The notes below the pieces were generated by a model. It made no database searches. It was not told the origin of the DNA and saw only the letters and a program-made list of their open reading frames with translations. From positions 1 to 59,663 of the forward strand of contig NZ_JAAFYZ010000043.1 of the NCBI RefSeq assembly GCF_018274385.1: a stretch of 59,663 bases of DNA, written 5' to 3'. The stretch is from Catenulispora pinistramenti. Lineage in GTDB: Bacteria; Actinomycetota; Actinomycetes; Streptomycetales; Catenulisporaceae. The translations under genes were made by a program, and so were the position numbers. Shown here in pieces: positions 54,857 to 59,663 of this stretch; the stretch's first letter is position 1; each line of letters opens with the position of its first letter.

Positions 54857-55579
54857 TCAGAGAGCTGCGATTCGTGACCGGACGACGTCGATGAGCGCTC
54901 TGGGGTTATCTGTCAGATACATGTGCCCGCCTGGCTGGAGAACCAGCTCGAAGTCGGCCGTGGTGACCTCTGCCCACTGTTCGCACTCCGCCGTGTCGAT
55001 CAGCGGATCCTTGTCCCCGCGCAGTGCCGTCACCGCTATCTGTAGCTTCTCGTCCGAGAGCGGCTTATAGCGCTCGTGCATCGTGACGTCGATGCGTAGC
55101 GGCGGCAGCAGCATTTCGCGCAGGTCCGGGTCGCCGAAGGCCGGGTGGCTGTAACCGACGGCGTCCGCGACGCACGTGATGAACTCCTCGTCGGGCAGGT
55201 CCGCGGCCCCGAATCCCTGCTTGCAGGCCGGACCGCTCACCCCGCTCACGAACAGGCTGCGCAGCGGGAGTGAGGTTCCGGCCAGCCGGCGCGACGTTTC
55301 GAAGGCGAGCAGCGCGCCGACGCTGTGCCCGAAGAGGTGGACGTGGTCCATGGGATGCGCCGCCTGGTGCTCCTGGAGCCATAGGGCGGCCGCCTCCACC
55401 ACCTCGGCCATGCTTTCCAGCGGCGGTTCCAGGAAACGCTTCTCGCGGCCGGGCAGAGGTATGCCGACGATGTCGAGATCCGGTGCACCCAGCTTTCGCC
55501 AGGATGCGAAGAAGGAGGCGCCGGCTCCCGCATGCGGGAAACAGTAGAGTCGGTGTGGGGCCATCTTGCTCAGTCTCAT
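54857..55579 (-). CDS. Type II thioesterase
   Basis: A 240-aa alpha/beta hydrolase with FPHAGAGASFF near the start, nucleophile elbow GHSVG (Ser86), an Asp in LRGDKDP (189-191) and His219 in PGGHMYL. It is typical of external thioesterases that clear misprimed carrier proteins in NRPS clusters. ATG 55579 is used; the next ATG, 55564, is also possible and neither has a strong ribosome site. It lies between the two A-PCP genes, 27 bp after the eroded one and 43 bp before the serine one, so a single operon is likely. Confidence 0.9.
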   Translation of the reverse strand: MRLSKMAPHRLYCFPHAGAGASFFASWRKLGAPDLDIVGIPLPGREKRFLEPPLESMAEVVEAAALWLQEHQAAHPMDHVHLFGHSVGALLAFETSRRLAGTSLPLRSLFVSGVSGPACKQGFGAADLPDEEFITCVADAVGYSHPAFGDPDLREMLLPPLRIDVTMHERYKPLSDEKLQIAVTALRGDKDPLIDTAECEQWAEVTTADFELVLQPGGHMYLTDNPRALIDVVRSRIAAL

Positions 55580-55606
55580 TTCGTTTCGGCCGCCTCGGCT
55601 CCGGAC

Positions 55607-57037
55607 CTATCCGGTTGTGGCGTGCTGTGTCTCGTCCAACAATTGCGCGACGGTGTCGGCGAGAAGGATCTTGCGACTGGTTATCGCCAGGCCGAGTTGT
55701 CGGCACTGCGCGGCCACCTTCATCGCGCCGATCGAGTTCCCACCGAGGTCGAAGAAGTTGTCGTGCGGTGCTACCGCAGGGATCTCCAGCACTTCGGCCC
55801 AGATCCGGCATACCGCCTCGAGAAGTGAGCTGTCCTCGGCGTCCTGGTTCGGGCCCGCTCGCAGCACGGCTACCTCCGGCAGCCGTGCTGCGAGCGCCTC
55901 GGGTACGGCCGAGGTCTCGGGCGCCGCCCCGGAGCCCGTGACCACGAACGCGGTCAGACGCTCGTTGCGCGCCATCACCACCGCGGCGGCACGCACGTAC
56001 GGCAGTTGTTCGAGGTGAGCCTGCACCTCGGACGGTTCCAGGTGCCCATCCTCGTCAAGGGTGGCTACGTCACCGGCGCGGTGAAGGAGCTCGTGCCCGC
56101 CACCGGCCGCGCCGCCGATGAGCAGGACGCCGGGGCCGGCCAGCCCCGCCTTCCCGTCCAGTGCCGAGGCCAGGGCCTGGATCTGCGGTGGTGTCAGCCG
56201 GACCAGGTGCAGCCCGGGGTCCTGAATCAGCCGTGCGAGTTGCTCCGGCGGCGATCCCGGCGCGGCGAGTCTGAGGGTGCCGCCAGTGGCCAGGGGGAGG
56301 AACAGCCCGGTAAAGGAGAAGTCGAAGCTGAGCGAGCGGGGCAGCAGGCTGTTGACCGGCCCGGGGCGAAACACCGTGGCCGCGATGCCGCCCAGGTGGT
56401 TCGCCAAGCCGCGGTGCTCGATCGTCACGCTCTTTGGCCGGCTCGTTGAACCGGAAGGGTAGATGACGTAGGCCGGCTCCCCGGGTCGCGGCCTTGAGCG
56501 ACCAGCCGCTGCCGCGCTGGCGGCCGGTGCGGGCGATGGTGCCGGCCAGCCGTTTGCCTCGGGCGCGTCGAGAGCCACTACGACCGCGTCGAGTTCCGGC
56601 AGCCGGTCCGCCTGAACCCGCGCGGTGAGCAGCACCGCGGGTGCGGCGTCAGTCAGCATGCGCACCAGGGAGTCGGTCGGGTACTGCGGATCCAGGGCTA
56701 GGAAGGCGCCGCCCGCCTTCCACACCGAGAGCAGCGCGGCGATCAGCGTCGGAGAGTGTTCCAGGCACACGCCGACCAAGACGCCGGGGCGCACTCCGAG
56801 GCCACGAAGGCGGTGTGCCCACGCCTCGGCCAGGGCCTCGAGCGCGGCGTAGGAAAGCTGTGCGTCATCGGCGATGACCGCGACAGCGTCGGGGGTCCGC
56901 GCCGCCTGCCGCTCGAACAGCTCGGACACGCAGACGTCGGGGGAGAAGGATCCCTCGTCCGCGCCAGCGGACTCGGCCGCGCGCCGCGTGCGGATCGTCC
57001 CCGAGGACTTCTCGAACTCGCGGACCGGGCTTGTCAC
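55607..57037 (-). CDS. Eroded NRPS A domain with intact PCP
   Basis: 476 residues from GTG 57037, which overlaps the preceding stop as GTGA. The N-terminal A-domain half is recognisable, but A3 is YPSGSTSRPKSV (193-204; Thr to Pro, both loop Gly to Ser). A4 is FDFSFTG, losing the conserved Trp. The chain then jumps from VLLIGG (304-309) to RAGDVATLDEDG (320-331), so A5 and A6 are missing. A8 and the A10 lysine motif are also absent. The domain is roughly 100 residues or more too short and cannot plausibly adenylate. The carrier is complete: HDNFFDLGGNSIGAMKVA with Ser435. It probably serves as a stand-alone carrier loaded in trans, or is decaying. Confidence 0.85.
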   Translation of the reverse strand: MTSPVREFEKSSGTIRTRRAAESAGADEGSFSPDVCVSELFERQAARTPDAVAVIADDAQLSYAALEALAEAWAHRLRGLGVRPGVLVGVCLEHSPTLIAALLSVWKAGGAFLALDPQYPTDSLVRMLTDAAPAVLLTARVQADRLPELDAVVVALDAPEANGWPAPSPAPAASAAAAGRSRPRPGEPAYVIYPSGSTSRPKSVTIEHRGLANHLGGIAATVFRPGPVNSLLPRSLSFDFSFTGLFLPLATGGTLRLAAPGSPPEQLARLIQDPGLHLVRLTPPQIQALASALDGKAGLAGPGVLLIGGAAGGGHELLHRAGDVATLDEDGHLEPSEVQAHLEQLPYVRAAAVVMARNERLTAFVVTGSGAAPETSAVPEALAARLPEVAVLRAGPNQDAEDSSLLEAVCRIWAEVLEIPAVAPHDNFFDLGGNSIGAMKVAAQCRQLGLAITSRKILLADTVAQLLDETQHATTG

Positions 57038-57375
57038 CGAGGCCCCCCGCCGCCGCCGACCGGCTCGGCCTCCGTCGCCGTGGTGCGCGCCCGGTTGTGT
57101 GCGTCGCGCACGGCCATCGACGCCACGACGACGGCGGAGCGAGCCAGGCCGTGCATGTCGTGCAGCTCCGAATTGCGTGCGTCGGGCAGCAACGCCGCCG
57201 CGCTCGCGGCGGTATCGATGAGATAGCTCGCGGCCCGCGGCAGCATGCCCGCCGCCGAGCCGTATTCCTGATCGACCAGCTGTTTGGCTTCGGCCAGCAG
57301 GTGCGCGACCCGTTCGCCGACCGGCTCGGCCGGTCGTTCGATGGGCGGGCACCAGTGTGCGGTTGCAGTCTCCAT
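57034..57375 (-). CDS. Small Ala-rich helical protein heading the NRPS operon
   Basis: 113 residues, mostly helix: PVGERVAHLLAEAKQLVDQE, SYLIDTAASAAALLPDAR and LARSAVVVASMAVRDAHNRA, ending in a Gly-rich tail. It is coupled by GTGA to the eroded A-PCP. No family is recognised. The conserved position at the head of the operon suggests a cluster-specific role, perhaps binding the carrier, but this is a guess. Confidence 0.7.
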   Translation of the reverse strand: METATAHWCPPIERPAEPVGERVAHLLAEAKQLVDQEYGSAAGMLPRAASYLIDTAASAAALLPDARNSELHDMHGLARSAVVVASMAVRDAHNRARTTATEAEPVGGGGGPR

Positions 57376-57695
57376 GGATCGGCTTCACATCCCGACTCGA
57401 AAGTTCCGTGTTCCGGACGATGCACTTCCAGCCACTGTCCTGTGCCCCGGTTTTCATGTGCTTTCCGAGCTATATCGGCCGCCAGGCCCCGGCCTGGCGC
57501 ACCGCATCGCCGCACCGCCGGCAGCGAAAAGGATTCGAAACCACTCGCAAAGCGCGGCGCTTCATATTCGGCTTGGCGGTCGGTACGGCCGGCCGCCGGC
57601 CGCCGAACCGAACGGGAGGGGACGACTTTCGCCGGAACCCAGCCGCCGTTCGCCGTCGCCCCCGCTCCCCACCGCCGTAGTGAAAGGTCCGGACC
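57376..57695. other. Divergent intergenic region of the NRPS operons
   Basis: 320 bp between the minus-strand operon and the plus-strand NRPS. It must hold both promoters. I see locally AT-richer patches (about 57450-57475 and 57530-57580) but no convincing -35/-10 pair, operator or hairpin. Confidence 0.6.
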
Positions 57696-59663
57696 ATGTC
57701 AGAGATCGACCCTGAATCCCAGGACGCGTATCAGTTGTCGGTGCTTCAGACCGGACTGCTCTATGAGGAAATGGGCATCGAGGCGGCCTCGGCGCGTCCG
57801 TACATCATCCAGCAGATCGACAGCTACACCGGTCGCGCTGATATCGACGCGGTGATCGGCGCCTACGAAGCCCTCGTGAGTCGGCATCCGATCCTCCGAA
57901 CGGGCTTCGTGTGGGACGGGGATGAGCCCCGGCAGTTCGTCCGCGCGCGTGCGGACCTGCCGGTCACCCGGCTCGACTGGTCCTCGGTCCCCGCGCAGCG
58001 CTGCGAGCAGCAGCTTGCCGCGCTGGTGGACGAGGACCGCCGTACGCCCTTCGACATGGCGTGCGCCCCGCTGGCGCGGCTGACTGTGGTCACCATGCCC
58101 GGGGATGAGCTGCGGACGCTGTTCAGCATCCACCACATCCTCGTGGACGACTGGGCCTGGGCGGTTCTGGAGGCGGAGTTCGACATCTTCTACCGGGCCG
58201 CGGTCGCCGGCGGCGAGCCGGAGCTCCCGCCCGCTCCGTCCTTCGGTGACTACGTCCGGTGGCAGTCCGGCGTGCGTGCGGCGCCGAGTGCGGAGAAGCG
58301 GTTCTTCTGGCGCGACTACCTCGCCGGGGCGCCCGAGGCCTGGCCGCTCGGCCTCGGCGCGGCGCCCGCCGACGCGCCGTTCGTGCGTGCGCGTGCGTGT
58401 CTGAGCACGGAGGAGACGGCCCAGCTGGAGGGATTCGCCCGCGCGGCCCGCGTCTCGCTCAACACGGTGGTCAACGCCGCCTGGGCGCTGGCGCTCTCCG
58501 TGCTGACCGGAACCGACGACGTCGTCTTCGGATTCACCGCGGTGAGCCGTCCGGACGCGGTGGTGGACGCGGAGTCGCTGGTCGGCCCATGTCTCAGTAC
58601 CCTGCCACTGCGTGTGGTCGTCGACCGCGCCAAGCCGATGCGCGACTGGCTGCGCGAGCTCCAGGGCGGGCTGATCGACCTCTGGGACGACGAGGCGCTG
58701 CCGGTGCTGGACACCGGGGCGCTGGCGCGGCGCAAGAGCGGGGACCGGGAGTCGATCGAGTCGATCGTGGTCGTGGAGGGTGTGCCGCGGCCCAAGGTGC
58801 ACCTGCTACCCGACACGGTCAAGACCCGGATGGACTCCATCAACTGGACCGGATACCCGGTTGTGGTCGCTGCCGAACTCGGTGATGGGCTCGACCTCAC
58901 CGTCACCCTCGACGGGCGCCGCGGCGACACCGCCGCGGCGCAGTCGCTGGCCGAGCGTCTCAAGCACATCCTGCTCCAGTTCACCGACCTGCAGGCCCCG
59001 GTCGGCACGGTGGACGTGCTGGATCCCGGCGAGCGTGCGGGGTTGTTGGAGTGGGGTGCCGGGCCGGCTGGGGTGTCGTCGTCGGCGGGGTTGGCGGAGC
59101 GGTTTGCGTTGCAGGTGCGTCGTACTCCGGATGCGGTTGCGGTGGAGGCTGCTGATGGCACGGCGGTGACGTATGCGGAGTTGGATGCGCGTTCTGATCG
59201 GTTGGCGTGGTTGTTGCGTGGGGCCGGGGCTGGTCCGGAGCGGTTTGTCGCGGTGGCGATGGGGCGTTCTGTGGATCTGGTGGTGGCTTTTCTTGCGGTG
59301 GTGAAGGCTGGGGCTGCTTATGTTCCGTTGCCTGCTTCGTATCCGCTTGGGCTGGCTTTGGATGTGGTTCGGGACATGGAGCCGGTCGTGTTGTTGACTG
59401 ATGCGGCGTTGCGGGACGGTGAGGTGGTTTGCGGCATTGCGGAGGCGGGTTTGCCGGTTATCACGGTGGATGCCTTGGCGTGTGATTGTGATGGGGTGGG
59501 CTGTGGTTGTGATTCGGTGGTGTGGGGTTCGGAAGATGGTTTCGCGGGTCTTGATCAGGTTGCTTATGTGATGTTCACGTCTGGTTCGACGGGTGTGCCG
59601 AAGGGTGTGTCGATTAGTCAGCGGAATGTTTTGGCGTTGGTGGATGATGGTTGTTGGCGGGGT
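57696..59663 (+). CDS. Non-ribosomal peptide synthetase, C-A..., 3' partial
   Basis: ATG 57696 has AAAGG 8 nt upstream; 656 codons are visible and the frame leaves the window. A condensation domain (about 10-440) shows LSVLQTGLLY, RHPILRTGF, the active-site motif HHILVDD (146-152, with Asp in place of the usual final Gly), VFGFTAVSRPD and LVGPCLSTLPLR. The A domain starts near 455 (LTYAELDARSDRLA pattern, KAGAAYVPL, FTSGSTGVPKGV) and is cut before the specificity residues. A C domain at the very N-terminus means it acylates or accepts from a carrier in trans, for example the stand-alone Ser-PCP. Confidence 0.92.
   Translation, partial: MSEIDPESQDAYQLSVLQTGLLYEEMGIEAASARPYIIQQIDSYTGRADIDAVIGAYEALVSRHPILRTGFVWDGDEPRQFVRARADLPVTRLDWSSVPAQRCEQQLAALVDEDRRTPFDMACAPLARLTVVTMPGDELRTLFSIHHILVDDWAWAVLEAEFDIFYRAAVAGGEPELPPAPSFGDYVRWQSGVRAAPSAEKRFFWRDYLAGAPEAWPLGLGAAPADAPFVRARACLSTEETAQLEGFARAARVSLNTVVNAAWALALSVLTGTDDVVFGFTAVSRPDAVVDAESLVGPCLSTLPLRVVVDRAKPMRDWLRELQGGLIDLWDDEALPVLDTGALARRKSGDRESIESIVVVEGVPRPKVHLLPDTVKTRMDSINWTGYPVVVAAELGDGLDLTVTLDGRRGDTAAAQSLAERLKHILLQFTDLQAPVGTVDVLDPGERAGLLEWGAGPAGVSSSAGLAERFALQVRRTPDAVAVEAADGTAVTYAELDARSDRLAWLLRGAGAGPERFVAVAMGRSVDLVVAFLAVVKAGAAYVPLPASYPLGLALDVVRDMEPVVLLTDAALRDGEVVCGIAEAGLPVITVDALACDCDGVGCGCDSVVWGSEDGFAGLDQVAYVMFTSGSTGVPKGVSISQRNVLALVDDGCWRG
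59035..59663 (+). other. Compositional switch at the NRPS C-A junction
   Basis: Up to about 59030 codons end mostly in G or C with many C's (GTC, ACC, GAC). From about 59041 to the window end they shift to G/T-rich forms (GGT, GTT, TTG, GCT, GTG), for example the stretch around 59281-59340. The reading frame is unbroken. Confidence 0.75.

Noticed and set aside
57038-57457. Extension of the eroded A-PCP frame upstream
   Set aside because: The extra residues are Arg-rich out-of-frame reading of the 113-aa gene. The GTG in the GTGA overlap is the sensible start.
1-59663. tRNA or rRNA genes and riboswitches
   Set aside because: I saw no cloverleaf, rRNA signature or known riboswitch core when reading the intergenic gaps.

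Overview
The window is high-GC DNA with actinomycete features: GTG starts, ATGA/GTGA coupled overlaps, ECF sigma and LAL regulators, a BldG/RsbW-type ATPase, a ROK regulator and NRPS genes. The order is most likely Streptomycetales or Catenulisporales; the genus cannot be read from the sequence.

Region 1 (1-39683) is one uninterrupted plus-strand reading frame of at least 13,226 codons, open at the left edge. It encodes a giant, cysteine-poor multidomain protein of the polymorphic-toxin / 'lonely Cys' type. It contains helical repeat segments, seven copies of a fused OmpA-like plus anthrax-lethal-factor-like (ATLF) zincin module of which only copy 3 keeps HExxH and the downstream Glu, two lonely-Cys-type domains (the second without Cys), a long Gly/Thr/Ser-rich beta region, several alpha/beta repeats, and near the C-terminus an OTU-like cysteine protease domain with intact Cys and His plus three inactivated OTU-like copies. 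It therefore looks like an array of mostly dead enzyme copies with one live metalloprotease and one live cysteine protease. A coupled convergent pair (a YbaB/EbfC-like protein and an unrecognised 363-aa protein) faces it.

Region 2 (41.2-49.8 kb) holds a small secreted Cys-containing protein, an ATPase-ROK regulator pair, and a minus-strand regulatory block: soluble zinc anti-sigma factor, large LAL (AAA-LuxR) regulator, ECF sigma factor and a right-handed beta-helix protein. Two gene remnants lie between them (an SLT transglycosylase and a LAL ATPase).

Region 3 (49.8-52.8 kb) is accessory. It has a 1.17-kb IS element with recognisable inverted repeats, a small coiled-coil ORF, a DUF6398-like gene coupled to a CcbP-like gene broken by an in-frame amber codon, and a short secreted peptide.

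Region 4 (52.9-59.66 kb) is the edge of an NRPS cluster. On the minus strand are a free-standing A-PCP with a serine specificity code, a type II thioesterase, a badly eroded A-PCP whose carrier domain is intact, and an unknown helical protein. Divergently, an NRPS opens with a C domain and runs out of the window inside an A domain. Base usage changes abruptly at the C-A junction, as expected for A-domain exchange.
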